Source: LMUY01 sp965198895
GTDB taxonomy: Bacteria; Pseudomonadota; Alphaproteobacteria; Acetobacterales; Acetobacteraceae
Direction of reading: 5' to 3'
DNA length: 64,000 nt
NCBI GenBank assembly: GCA_965198895.1
Contig: OZ240676.1
Coordinates: 2,170,001 to 2,234,000, forward strand
Shown: piece by piece, positions 43,401 through 53,000 of the stretch
How positions within the stretch are numbered: the first letter of the stretch is position 1
Layout of the letters: every line of letters starts with the position of its first letter
Program-made: the position numbers and the translations under genes
The notes under the pieces: generated by a model
What the model saw: the letters and a program-made list of their open reading frames with translations, nothing else
What the model was told of the DNA's origin: nothing
The model's database searches: none

Positions 43401-46400
43401 GCTGGGCGCGACGGGCAACGCTGTCACCGCGCTCGATGCCTTCACCACGACGGGCGGGTTTTCGCTGGCCGACTCGGTGGCGTTGTCGATCGGCGGGGCG
43501 GTGTCGGTCGGCACCGGGCAGACGCTCATCATCACCGACAACGCGCCGACCTTCGCCGCCGGTGGCTCGCTGACCGCATCGGGCGGCACGGTCGCGCTCC
43601 GGGAATATACCGCCGGCCAAGGTGTGACGCTCGGCGGCGGCAACGGGTTGAGCGGTTCGGCGCCGATCACGGCGACGACCTTGTCGATCGGTGTCCCGAC
43701 CGGTGGCCCCATCAGCATCGCCGGGGCGTTCAACCTGTCCACGGTCTCGGTGCTGGACTTGGAGAGCGGCGGCGCGATCAGCGAAACCGGCACGGGCGCG
43801 ATCGGCGTCGGGACGCTGACCGGCAACGGCGCCAGTGCCGCGCTGGGCGGCGCGAACCAAATCGCCACGCTGGGCGGCTTCACCACCACGGGCGCGTTCG
43901 CCTTGAAGAACGCGATCGGGCTCACCGTCGCCGGGCCGCTTTCCGCCACCACGGCCGCCCTGAACGTCACCGGCGACCTCGCGCTATCGGGGCCGATCAC
44001 GGCGTCGACCAACCTGTCTCTCGTGGCCACCGGTGCGATCACCCAGCCGTCCGGCGCCGTCACCACCCCGAGCCTCACGGGGAGCGCCACCTCCGCCACT
44101 CTCGGCAGCACGACGAACAGCATCGCGACCCTGGCCGGTTTCACGATCACGGACGATTTCGCGTTGACGGACGGGCGCGGCCTGACCGTTTCGGCACCGG
44201 TGGACCCGAACACGATCACGCTGACCATCGCCGGCGACCTGGCACTGGACAGCACCGTGGCCGCCACCAACGTCATCCTGAACGTTACGGGCGCGATCAC
44301 GGAAGGCACGGGCGGGCTGATCGATGCGGCGACCCTGTCCGGGTCCGCCGGTTCGGCAACCCTTGGCAACAGCAACACGGTCAGCACGCTCGGCAGCCTG
44401 ACCACGACCACGGGCCTGACGTTGGTGGATGGTCAGGCGCTCAGCGTGTCCGGCCCGGTCACGGACGGCCAATCGATCGCGCTCAGCAGCAGGGGCGTCC
44501 TCACGGTGGCCGGCAACATCACGGCGCCGGTCGTGAGCTTGACCTCGGCCAATGGCCCGAGCATGGCCGGCGGCATCGCGCAGACCGGCGGAGCGATCGC
44601 CGGCTCGACCTCGGTCAGCCTGACCTCGCCGGGCACGATCAGCCAGACGGGCGGTACGATCGCGACTGGCAGCCTGACCGGCTCCTCAGTCGGCACGACG
44701 ACGCTTGGCAGCGCCGGCAACGCGGTCACCACCTTGGCCGCATTCAGCAGTGCGGGCGGGTTCAGCCTGGTGGATAGCAGCGCGCTCACGGTGACAGGTC
44801 CGGTGACCGACACCACCAGCGTCACGTTGAACACCGCCGGTGCGATGGCCCTGAACGGCACGGTGCAAACCGGCGCCCTGACCCTCACCGCCACGGGCAC
44901 GATCACCCAACCCAGCGGCAGGTTGATCGCAACGAGCCTGGCGGGTAGTGGCGCGGGCATCGCGCTGAATGCAACCGGCAACAGCATCGGTAGCTTGGCA
45001 AACCTGGCAAGCACGGGCGATCTGTCGCTGACGGACAGCGAGGCGGTGACGGTCACGGGCGCCGTCTCGGTAGGGACCGGGCATACGCTGACCCTGGTCG
45101 ACGACAGCCCGACCTTCGGCACGGGCGGCTCGCTCTCGGCACCCGGCGGCACGGTGGCGTTGCGGGAGTTCACCGCCGGGCAAGGTGTGACGCTCGGCGG
45201 CGGCAACGGGTTGAGCGGCTCGGCCCCGATCACCGCGACCACCTTGTCGATCGGCGCCCCGACCGGCGGCCCCGTCAGCATCGTTGGCGCGTTCAACCTG
45301 TCCACGGTTTCGGTGCTGGACCTGGAGAGCCGTGGTGCGATCACCGAGAGCGGCACGGGCGCCATCGCCGTCCCCACACTGACCGGCAACGGCGCGACTG
45401 CGGCCCTCGGCGGCGCGAACCAGATCGCCACGCTGGGCGCCTTCACCACGTCTGGCGCCTTCGCGCTGACGGATGCGCAAACCCTATCGGTGGCTGGCCC
45501 GCTGTCTGCCACGACGGCGGCGCTGAACGTCACCGGGAGCCTCGGGCTCTCTGGCCCGGTCACCGCCACCACCAGCCTGTCGCTCGTGGCCAGCGGTGCG
45601 ATCACCCAGCCGTCTGGCGCCATCACGACGGCCAGCCTGTCAGGCCGTGCTGCCTCGGCCGCGTTGGGCAGCACGACGAACGCCGTGGGCACGCTGGCCG
45701 GGTTCAGCACGACGGACGCGTTCGCGCTGAACGACGGGCAAGGTCTGGCCGTGTCCGGGCTCTCCGCATCGCAGATTTCACTCGGCGTGACGGGTGCGCT
45801 GGGCATCAATGGCACGGTGTCGGCCGGCCCGGTGTCACTGGTGGCGACAGGCGCGATCACCGAGGGCACCGACGGGTTCCTCGCCGCCACCACGTTGTCG
45901 GGTTCGGCCGCGTCCGCCAGCCTGGGCAACAACAACGCGATCGGCACGCTTGGCAGCTTCGCAACCACCACCGGCCTGACATTGGTCGATGGTCAGCCGC
46001 TCACAGTGTCCGGTCCGGTTACGGACAGCCAATCCATCGCGCTCAGCAGCAAGGGAGTACTCACGGTCGCCGGGTCGATCACGGCGCCGGTCGTGAGCTT
46101 GACCTCGGCCAATGGCCCGAGCATGGCTGGCGGCATCGCGCAGACGGCCGGAACGATCGCCGGATCGACCTCGGTCAGCCTGACCTCGGCAGGCACGATC
46201 AGCCAGACCGGCGGCACGATCGCGGCAGGCAGCCTGACCGGCTCCTCAGTGGGCACGACGACGCTCGGCAGCACCGGCAATGCCGTCACCACTTTGGCCG
46301 CGTTCAGCAGCGCGGGCGGGTTCAGCCTGGTGGATGGCAGCGCGCTCACGGTGACAGGTCCGGTGACCGATAGCACCAGCGTCACGTTGAACACCGCCGG

Positions 46401-49400
46401 TACGCTGGCCCTGAATGGCACCGTGCAAACCGGCGCGCTGACCCTGACGGCAACGGGTGCCATCACCCAACCCGGCGGCAGCCTGATCGCAACGAGCCTG
46501 GCGGGCAGTGGCGCGGGCATAGCGCTGAATTCGACCGGCAACAGCATCGGCAGCCTGGCGAACGTGGCAAGCACGGCCGATTTTTCGCTGACGGACAGCG
46601 AGACGGTGACGGTCGGAGGCGTCGTGTCCGTGGGCACCGGACACACGCTAACCCTGGTCGACGACACCCTGGCCTTCAGTCCGGGCGGCTTGCTCTCGGC
46701 ACCCGGCGGCACGGTCGCGTTGCAGCAGTTCACCGCCGGAAAAGGTGTCACGCTCGGCGGCGGGACGGGCGGCTCGGCCCCGATCACCGCGAACACCTTG
46801 GCGATCGGCACCCCCACCGGCGGCCCGATCGATATCGACGGCGCCTTGAACCTGTCCACGGTTTCGGTCCTGGACCTGGAGAGCGGCAGCGCGATCGTCG
46901 AGAGCGGCACGGGAGCGATCACCGTCCCCACGCTGACCGGCAACGGAACGAGTGCGGCCCTCGGCGGCGCGAACCAGATCGCCACGCTGGGTGCCTTCAC
47001 GACGTCCGGGGCTTTTGCGCTGACCGACGCCCAATCCCTGTCGGTGGCCGGTCCGCTGTCTGCCACGACTGCGGCGCTGAACGTCACCGGCGATCTCGCC
47101 GTGCCGGGAACGATCACCGCTACCAGCCTGTCGCTCGTGGTCAGCGGTGCGATCACCCAACCCTCTGGCGCCATCACGACGGCGAGCCTGTCGGGCAGTG
47201 CCGCCACGGCCACCTTCGGCAGCGCCACGAACGCGGTGGGTACGCTGGCCGGGTTCACCACGACGGGCGCCTTTGCGCTGACCGACGCGCAGGGCCTGGC
47301 CGTGTCCGGGCTCTCGGCCTCGCAGATCTCGCTCGCGGTGACGGGTGCGCTGGGCATCGATGGCGCGGTGTCGGCCGGCCCGGTGTCGTTGGCGGCATCG
47401 GGTGCGATTACCGAAGGCACCGGCGGTGCGATCACGGCCACCACATTGTCGGGCTCGGCCGCCTCGGCCAGCCTGGGCAACGGCAACGCGATCGGCACGC
47501 TCGGCAGCTTCGCGACGACCACCGGCCTGACACTGGTCGACGGTCAGCCGCTCACAGTGTCCGGTCCGGTCACAGACGGCCAATCGGTGGCGCTGAGCAG
47601 CACCGGTGTGCTCACGATCGGCGGCAACGTCACTGCGCCGGTGATTACCCTTGCCTCCGCAAACGCGGGCGGCATTACGCAAACGGCAGGAACGATCGCC
47701 GGATCAATTTCGGTGGCTCTGACCTCGGCCGCCGCCATCAACGAGACCGGAGGCACGATCGCGGCCGGAAGCCTGACCGGCTCTTCCGTTGGCACGACGA
47801 CGCTCGGCAGCACCGGCAACGCGGTCGCCACCTTGGCCGGGTTCAGCAGCGTTGGCGGGTTCAGCCTGGTGGACGGCAGCGCGCTCACGATCACAGGCCC
47901 GGTGACGGACAGCACCAGCGTCACGTTGAACACCGCCGGTGCGCTGACCCTGAACGGCACGGTGCAGACCGGTGCGCTCAGCGTGACCGCAACCGGCGCG
48001 ATTTCTCAACCCGGCGGCAGCCTCATCGTGTCGAGCCTGACAGGGGCCGCCGGAACGCCCGGGGCCGCATTCACGCAACCGGCGAACCAAGTCGCGACCC
48101 TGCTCGGCTTCACCAGCGCGGGCGCCTTCGCCCTCACCGACAGCACCCCGCTCAGCATCGCCGGCGCGGTTACCACCGGTTCGGGCCAGACGCTCACCAT
48201 TTCGGACAATGCGCTCAGCTTTGCCCCCGGCGGTTCGCTGACGGCACCAGGTGGCACGGTGGCGCTGCGCGAGTTCGCCACGGGCCAGGGCGTGACGCTG
48301 GGCGGCGGCAACGGGCTGAACGGATCCGCGCCGATCACCGCCGCCAATTTGACCGTGGGCATTTCCACCGGCGGTCCGATCACGATCACAGGCGCCTTGA
48401 ACCTGTCCAACGTCGCCACGCTCGACCTGGAAAGCGGCAGCACGATCAGCGAAACCGGCGCGGGTGCGATCCAAGCAGCTGCCCTGACCGGCTCGGGGAC
48501 GAACGTTACGCTCAATGGCGCAAACCAGCTCGGCTCGCTCGGCAATTTCACCGCCAACAGCTTTGCGCTCTCGGTGATCGGCAACTTGACCCTGACCGGC
48601 GCGATCGTCGCCCCCGTGAGCGTGTCACTGGCCGCGACCGGTGCGATCACGCAGCCATCCGGCAGCATCACCACTGCGAGCCTCACCGGCAACGCTGCCT
48701 CCGCAACCTTGAACAGCACGGGCAACCAGATCGCAACGCTCGCTGGCTTCAGCACGACGGGTGATTTCTCCCTCTTCGACGGCCAGAGCTTGACGGTGAC
48801 CGCGCCCGTCGACCCGAATACGGTGACTTTGGCGGTGCTCGGCAACCTCACGCTGGACAGCAGCGTCACCGGCGGGACCGTGGTGCTGAATGCAACGGGG
48901 GGGATCGTTGAAACCGGGGCGGGCCAGGTGGTCGCGACGACGCTGTCGGGTTCGGGCAACTCGGCCAGCTTGACCGGATCCAACCAAGTGACCCAGCTCG
49001 GCAACTTCCAGACCAACAACGGCTTCGCCCTCGCTACGACGCAACCGCTCGCCGTCACCGGAAACGTCACCGACGGCCAGAGCATCGCACTGACCACCTC
49101 CGGTGCCCTCACCGTCAGCGGCGGGTTGAACGTCCCCGGCACGACCGCCGCACCCGGCGTTTTGAACCTTGCCGCCAACGGGCCGGTCACGCTCGGAGGG
49201 ACGGTCGATGCAGGCGCGATGTCGGTCACATCCACGGGCAACCTGGTGCAGACCGGCGGAACCGTGACCCTGACGGTGCTCGGCGGAAGCGTGCTTGGCC
49301 AGATCGCGCTCGGGACCACCGGCCTCGCGAACGTCGCCAACATCGGCAATCTCACCGCTTCCAGCGGCATCACCCTGGTGGATGGCGGCAAGCTGCAACT

Positions 49401-50076
49401 TGCGGGTACTTTGGCGGCGCCTTATCTTGGGCTCACCGCCACCGGGCAGCTCACCCTTGCCGATGGCAGCGTGATTTACACCAATGGTCTGCCGGCCTCG
49501 CAGCAAATCGGTGCGGCTCCCTCGCTTCCCGGTTCGTATCTGCAAGTGCTGCCAGGGACGAGCGGAACGGCGATGCTGCAACAGAACGGCACCACCACGA
49601 TTGCGCCGTTCTCGGGCACCTCGTCGGCGGTGCGGTTCGACCTGCCGAGCACGGGCGGCACGCTGGCGTTCAACGCGCTGAGTGCGCCAAACACCGATGT
49701 GGTGCTCAATCTTGGCAACGGCACCGCGAGCGGCAGCCTGACCGCCCAAAGTCTGACCGTGCTCGGCGCCGGGGGATCCGCATCGTTCACCGGCCAGGTC
49801 GCCGACCGCACCGGGTTCGACGCGGCGGAGGTCTCCCGTATTTCGCCGCAGGTCGACCAGATCTACACGCTGAACAACTGTGCGATCGGGGCGTCGAGCT
49901 GCTCCTCGCAGAACTCGCTGGTGTCCACCCTGACGGCTAGCGCACAAGCTGGCGCGCAGGCGTCGAGCGTGATCCGGCCGGATATCCTGAGCTTGGATGT
50001 GCTGGATCTGTCCGTGACCCGCGACCGCGACGATCCGACCTTGCTGCTGCCGAATATTTCCGACCGGGATTATTGA
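37483..50076 (+). CDS. TpsA giant filamentous-haemagglutinin-like exoprotein
   Basis: A 4,197-residue exoprotein. The ATG at 37483 has AGGAG seven bases upstream; ATG 37459 lacks a site. A signal peptide (RGTALQAAVGLALVAPAAAQ) precedes the TPS secretion domain (about 35-290; AGKINANGQIVITNQSGVTF). The rest is a Gly/Ser/Thr/Ala-rich beta-helix with strand repeats (GAITQPSGAITTASLSGSAA and variants). Four copies of a module of 515-521 residues start near 2007, 2528, 3048 and 3563. I see only two cysteines, Cys4133 and Cys4140, close to the C terminus, an arrangement like the cell-anchoring Cys pair of HMW1. It is probably an adhesin or biofilm fibre; no toxin domain is visible. It was read as one frame with no interruption. 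Confidence 0.93.
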   Translation: MARAASAVMTTRRLSRAALLRGTALQAAVGLALVAPAAAQPAPNARPMGGQVTAGSASIATTPAATNITQSTNRAAIDWTSYNIGSQQSVNYQQPSSTSITLNRVTSSDPSQIAGKINANGQIVITNQSGVTFYQGSEVNAQSVVVSAAGITNQNFMAGKMAFDQAANPNARIVNAGTITVKQAGLAALVAPSVANSGVINAKLGQVVLAGAAAHTLDMYGDGLVSIDVTKQVTTVPIGTDGRAVTALVTNTGTIRADGGVVQLTASAADGVVQTLVRAGGHIQANTVGNQTGRIEVAGTGGSVVVEGRLAADGRTPGATGGQVMVAGSGTTTIAATAHISASGRAGGGTVAIGTTLARATGSGAAPAGTSARTVIASGARIAASATAQGNGGRITVLSTQQTAVGGALAAKGGKSGGDGGYIEMSGEQGFSLTGTADTSAPHGALGTILLDPRDLTISSNSASTITPNPNPPNIAYGDGGATTDAVVSPGQLTVLTGQLVLQASRNLTVASNLSYPQGSVTLQAGNNLTVNSGVTLSTGGNLLLYAGYSGIPGYNPAGTLSVQGSISGEGLDLRAGSGGITLGGTLTASTALELTTAGAVTQTAGTVQTPNIFGTASSLSLTQAGNQIAGLGLVAGVNGSNTTLTTTAGGLAVATSVALTVGVNSTGITGGVAVPTGQTIALQADTLSLLAGSGQTALAAPGGTVILQPLTAGRGITITNTPSMTGGVLALSPAELGLVTATALQLGGTGSTSNIVFGLQGETINLASSGTIGTVALSTTGTVTQGGPLLVSALSGSAGSVTLTTTGNSIPSVTGLTVNGDLTLSTANGLTLSGATSANGTLALTAGTDLSVLSTGSVSAPNGGTLTAGGTMSLAGPLTSISGFTLNAGTGGISFAANVSSGQELTIQSTGPVTQTAGGITAGDLEGSGQSVSLPSRTNAIGTVAEFNTFNVTGAAGDFLLVDSMPLTIASPSSPGGIFVQQGRTISLSTDSLTLQPNLDSESPVLALSAPVGTIIISPFTSGYGMLLTSSTKQDGVLALTTTELGEMTAATLQLGTLDSTSKPTAGAITFGQTGETIDLGANGGFTTLNLVASGAVTQGGPLAVTTITGQAGSLALPYGTDVGSNYIQNLAGFTTTAGDISLHTSSGLTVSGTVSAMNGTTAGNITLSSTNDLDQYNNGRPISMLLTGTLSGNAVVLDSTNGESLSTSGGISQTGGTITAATLTATGLFATFPSANSIANVGSAIVNGTQVDTTTYDELTVNTTSALAVSGAVTSQTAAVTLNAAGITQSAPISAVEFDGTSSADTVLTNATNTIQSIGYFTQSAGNFTLATSSTLSFGGSASPVTATSGSLTFLADSVGLSPSPTGGISAAQGVVTFAPLTASRRIELIGATAADPNSLSLSQAFINRITAAEALELGTNTTTSTTTGAINIANAGETVTVPVSAGLLLQTTGAVTEGVSPGEQNGGGTLGLVAANVTGVTGGISLQATANQIPVVGAASVNGLSGLSSTGSITIATSTALNLENAIAANATNGTLTATAGGTLSIVSGPVSGSAINLTAGSGTLSIVGALSTGGTLDSISLTATAGDVTQSFGALTTGSLSVAGNTVTLGVATNSIGTLAGASVTGGMTLTDRIPLTLGGTVSTGDALTVTDTGGGLAINGYATLGGLAVTLQGALTEGDGGLLQSSNLTGSASSVSLTGNNRIASIGDFTAPGGFTLSGNGTLDAGAPLIVRGTLAGGAISIQNYGAVTLSGTLTGSSVAITANSTQNAEAGVPYNSDGTITQTVGSVTAGTITLTNGDAFSQTGGSLTATGATGQITISTQGALTLGGAVSAPAVSLSAVTRSYSTDYGQETQVNPGIISQTGGSITGVVSGHTDTTTALTASGNAITGLAGFTSTGGFSLTTSQLLTVSGPVSDTTAITLNAAGGITLGASVTGGAVTLTAPGSAITQAAGALAASSLTGSAGSVVLGATGNAVTALDAFTTTGGFSLADSVALSIGGAVSVGTGQTLIITDNAPTFAAGGSLTASGGTVALREYTAGQGVTLGGGNGLSGSAPITATTLSIGVPTGGPISIAGAFNLSTVSVLDLESGGAISETGTGAIGVGTLTGNGASAALGGANQIATLGGFTTTGAFALKNAIGLTVAGPLSATTAALNVTGDLALSGPITASTNLSLVATGAITQPSGAVTTPSLTGSATSATLGSTTNSIATLAGFTITDDFALTDGRGLTVSAPVDPNTITLTIAGDLALDSTVAATNVILNVTGAITEGTGGLIDAATLSGSAGSATLGNSNTVSTLGSLTTTTGLTLVDGQALSVSGPVTDGQSIALSSRGVLTVAGNITAPVVSLTSANGPSMAGGIAQTGGAIAGSTSVSLTSPGTISQTGGTIATGSLTGSSVGTTTLGSAGNAVTTLAAFSSAGGFSLVDSSALTVTGPVTDTTSVTLNTAGAMALNGTVQTGALTLTATGTITQPSGRLIATSLAGSGAGIALNATGNSIGSLANLASTGDLSLTDSEAVTVTGAVSVGTGHTLTLVDDSPTFGTGGSLSAPGGTVALREFTAGQGVTLGGGNGLSGSAPITATTLSIGAPTGGPVSIVGAFNLSTVSVLDLESRGAITESGTGAIAVPTLTGNGATAALGGANQIATLGAFTTSGAFALTDAQTLSVAGPLSATTAALNVTGSLGLSGPVTATTSLSLVASGAITQPSGAITTASLSGRAASAALGSTTNAVGTLAGFSTTDAFALNDGQGLAVSGLSASQISLGVTGALGINGTVSAGPVSLVATGAITEGTDGFLAATTLSGSAASASLGNNNAIGTLGSFATTTGLTLVDGQPLTVSGPVTDSQSIALSSKGVLTVAGSITAPVVSLTSANGPSMAGGIAQTAGTIAGSTSVSLTSAGTISQTGGTIAAGSLTGSSVGTTTLGSTGNAVTTLAAFSSAGGFSLVDGSALTVTGPVTDSTSVTLNTAGTLALNGTVQTGALTLTATGAITQPGGSLIATSLAGSGAGIALNSTGNSIGSLANVASTADFSLTDSETVTVGGVVSVGTGHTLTLVDDTLAFSPGGLLSAPGGTVALQQFTAGKGVTLGGGTGGSAPITANTLAIGTPTGGPIDIDGALNLSTVSVLDLESGSAIVESGTGAITVPTLTGNGTSAALGGANQIATLGAFTTSGAFALTDAQSLSVAGPLSATTAALNVTGDLAVPGTITATSLSLVVSGAITQPSGAITTASLSGSAATATFGSATNAVGTLAGFTTTGAFALTDAQGLAVSGLSASQISLAVTGALGIDGAVSAGPVSLAASGAITEGTGGAITATTLSGSAASASLGNGNAIGTLGSFATTTGLTLVDGQPLTVSGPVTDGQSVALSSTGVLTIGGNVTAPVITLASANAGGITQTAGTIAGSISVALTSAAAINETGGTIAAGSLTGSSVGTTTLGSTGNAVATLAGFSSVGGFSLVDGSALTITGPVTDSTSVTLNTAGALTLNGTVQTGALSVTATGAISQPGGSLIVSSLTGAAGTPGAAFTQPANQVATLLGFTSAGAFALTDSTPLSIAGAVTTGSGQTLTISDNALSFAPGGSLTAPGGTVALREFATGQGVTLGGGNGLNGSAPITAANLTVGISTGGPITITGALNLSNVATLDLESGSTISETGAGAIQAAALTGSGTNVTLNGANQLGSLGNFTANSFALSVIGNLTLTGAIVAPVSVSLAATGAITQPSGSITTASLTGNAASATLNSTGNQIATLAGFSTTGDFSLFDGQSLTVTAPVDPNTVTLAVLGNLTLDSSVTGGTVVLNATGGIVETGAGQVVATTLSGSGNSASLTGSNQVTQLGNFQTNNGFALATTQPLAVTGNVTDGQSIALTTSGALTVSGGLNVPGTTAAPGVLNLAANGPVTLGGTVDAGAMSVTSTGNLVQTGGTVTLTVLGGSVLGQIALGTTGLANVANIGNLTASSGITLVDGGKLQLAGTLAAPYLGLTATGQLTLADGSVIYTNGLPASQQIGAAPSLPGSYLQVLPGTSGTAMLQQNGTTTIAPFSGTSSAVRFDLPSTGGTLAFNALSAPNTDVVLNLGNGTASGSLTAQSLTVLGAGGSASFTGQVADRTGFDAAEVSRISPQVDQIYTLNNCAIGASSCSSQNSLVSTLTASAQAGAQASSVIRPDILSLDVLDLSVTRDRDDPTLLLPNISDRDY
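43501..49125 (+). repeat. Tandem ~1.56-kb modules inside the TpsA gene
   Basis: Equivalent points (VGTGQTL / VGTGHTL / TGSGQTL) occur at 43501, 45064, 46624 and about 48169, giving unit lengths of 1563, 1560 and 1545 bases, all multiples of three; a fourth, partial and more diverged unit runs to about 49.1 kb. Copies 1 and 2 and part of 3 are nearly identical locally: 44521-44580 and 46081-46140 differ at one base in sixty. This implies recent duplication or gene conversion, and length change by recombination is likely. Confidence 0.85.
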
Positions 50077-50079
50077 ACC

Positions 50080-53000
50080 GTGCGACCGCTTCGGATTGTC
50101 CTATTCGTCGCCGCGTGCCTCGCCGGGTGCGCCGGGCCGCCGCCGAGCGCCTATGTCGGCAGCAGCTCCAGGTCCAGCGCGCAGGGAGTGGGGCTCGGGC
50201 GCAACGGCTCCGGCGAGGCCTGCACCCAACAGGTCGGCGGTTCGGGCGCCGACATCTTCTGCGGAACCTGGGACCAGCCGAGCGGTCACGTGGCCAAGAT
50301 CTCCGGCAATGCGGCCGACCTTCACCAAGTTGCCATCTCGAGCCAATGGCGCAACGCACTGGACAATCGCTTCACGTGCGGCGAGCCGGCATCGACCACG
50401 ATCCTGGGCAACGCCCCGGCGCTGCTGCTGAACTGCACCCGCAAGCTGGGCGGCTGGCCCCAGGCGGGGCTGGTGGCGGCCGTCGACGGGCAGGTCTACG
50501 TGGCCGACGGCATCCTCCCGGCACTGCCGGTGCTGGAGCGCTCGATCGGCGTTATCTCCGGCCGGGTCAGTGCGGAAGCCGCACCCGCCATGGCGCCGGG
50601 CCGGGCCGACGCACTGCTCGCGTCCCGCCTGGCGGCGCAGGCTTTCAGCGCGGGCGACATCGGCCAATACCAGCAGTTGATGCTGGCGGGCTCCCGGGCA
50701 AACCTGGCCGAGAGCTTCGTCTCCGCCGAGCGGGCCTACCGGGCTGCCTATGAACTGCAGCGCAAGGCGCTCGGGTCGGCCGATCCGAACACAGCCATTC
50801 CGCTGATGCTGGTGGCGTTGCAGCTGTCCGACGAAGGCCGCACGGCGGAGGCGGATGATGCCTTCAACAACGCCGCCCGGCTGGTGCGGACGGCCGCCGA
50901 TGCGACGGCGTTGCCCCGTTTGCAGCATTACCGCGGCCTCAACGCCCTGAACGAGAACAAGCCCGCGGAGGCGTTGCCGCTGCTGAAGGCGGCCGAGGCC
51001 GGCTACGCGGCGCTGCTGCCGCCCGACATGCTGGCCCTGCGCCCGCCGCGCGCCGCGGGTCCGATCGCTGTCGCAAGGCGCGGCGGCGATGCGCCCGCCG
51101 AGACCTCGTCGGACAGCATGTTGCTCGAGCCGGATCAGCAGACCGCCCTCATCGGCGTCATCGAAACCCGGCGCTACGAGGCGATCACCCTGCGCGAACT
51201 GGGCCGGACGGACGAGGCGAAGGCGATGATCCGCTCGGCCGAGGCACTGTCCGCCGCCCGTGGGCTGCAGCAGCGCGACCTGACCGCACGACTGTACCGC
51301 ACGGCATCGATCGTGGACGATGTCGCCCAGCGCGGCAGCGGCTACGACTTCATCCTGCGCGCCTCGCGGGACTTCGCACTGGCGCAACCCGGCACCCGAC
51401 CGCTGGCGCAAACCCTGTTGCTGCGGGCGGACCAGGAGCTGCGATCCGGCTCGCTCAACGACGCGCTCGATCTATGCCGCCGGGCCGGCGCCCTGCTGCA
51501 GGAGATCAAGGCCGGCACCTCGATCGAGCTGCTGATGCCATGCCTGTCCACCTTCGCCGCCCAGGCGGAGCGGCAGCCGGCCCAACGCCAGCCGCTGCTG
51601 GCGGAGATGTTCGCCTTGTCGCAGCTCGTGCAGGGCAGCATCACGGTGCAGCAGATCGCCCAAGCCTCCGCCCGGTTGAGCGAAAGTGCGAAGGACCCGC
51701 GGATCGGCGCCGCCATCCGCCGTCAGCAGGATGCCAGCCTGGCCTTGGCGGAGATGCAGCGCCGCTTCGACACGGCCACGGCGCAGGGCGGTGGGGCGAG
51801 AGGGGGCGAGACGCTCTCGACGGACGAACTCGCCAAGCAGGTGGCTGTGGCGCAAACGACCCTGTCCGACGCTGATGCGGCGTTACAGGCGGCGGCGCCG
51901 AACTACGGCCAGTTGGTGCAGGAAGTGGTGCCAGCGGCAGATGTGCTAGCCGCGCTCGCGCCCGACGAGGCCTTCGTGTCGATGTCGTTGGCGCCCGACA
52001 GCGGCTGGGTGTTCCTGCTGCGCGGCGGGGAAATCTCGGTCGCACCCGCAAAGGCCGGCACCACCGCGATCACAGACCTGGTGAAGCGGGTTCGCGCCAC
52101 GATCGAGCCCACCGGGGACACGCCGCCCCCGTTCGACATCGCGGCGTCGCAGGCGATCTACACCGATATCCTGGGCCAGTTGGGGCCGCGCCTGGATGGG
52201 CTGAAATCCCTCACCGTCGCCCCGGTAGGTTCGCTGCTTTCGCTGCCGTTCGGGTTGCTGCTGACCGGCCCGGCGACGCAGGACGCCTTGGCCACCGCGC
52301 CCTGGCTGATCCAGAAGGTCGCCATCTCCCACGTGCCCGCGCCGGCGAACTTCGTCTCGTTGCGCCGCGCCGCGGCCACGTCGCGCGCCACGCAGCCGTG
52401 GTTCGGCTTCGGGGACTTCCGCCCGGTGACCCTGCAACAGGCCGAACACACCTTCCCGTCCGCTTCGTGCGAGGACAGTGCGAAGCTGTTCGCCGGCCTG
52501 CCGCCGTTGCCGTTCGCGCGGCGCGAACTGGAGGCGTCCCGGCTGCTCCTTGGGGGCTCGCCGGCCGATAGCCTCGAAGGCGCGGCGTTCAACACGCCCC
52601 GGGTGCTGCAGCAGGACCTGCATCCCTATCGCGTGCTCCACTTCGCCACACACGCGCTGCTGCCGAGCGACCTGCGCTGCGAGACCGAGCCGGCCATCGT
52701 CACGTCCGACCCACCGGGTGCACAGAATGCCAACGGCGCGCTGCTGACCTCCTCCGACATCACCGCCATGCAGCTCGACGCCGACGTGGTCATTCTCTCC
52801 GCCTGCAACTCGGGCGGGCCGAACGGCGAGACCTCCGGCGAGAGCCTCTCGGGCCTGGCGCGCGCCTTTTTCTACGCCGGCGCGCGGGCGCTGATGGTGA
52901 CCCACTGGTCGGTGAACGACCAGGCCACCGCCTTCCTGGTGGCTGGCACCCTCAAGCGCGTCGGCAGCGACCATCTGGGCGTGGCCGAGGCGTTGCGGCA

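Noticed and set aside
37483..50076. TpsA as several merged or frameshifted genes
   Set aside because: The frame is uninterrupted, the beta-helix repeat style is constant to the end, and internal module spacings are multiples of three.
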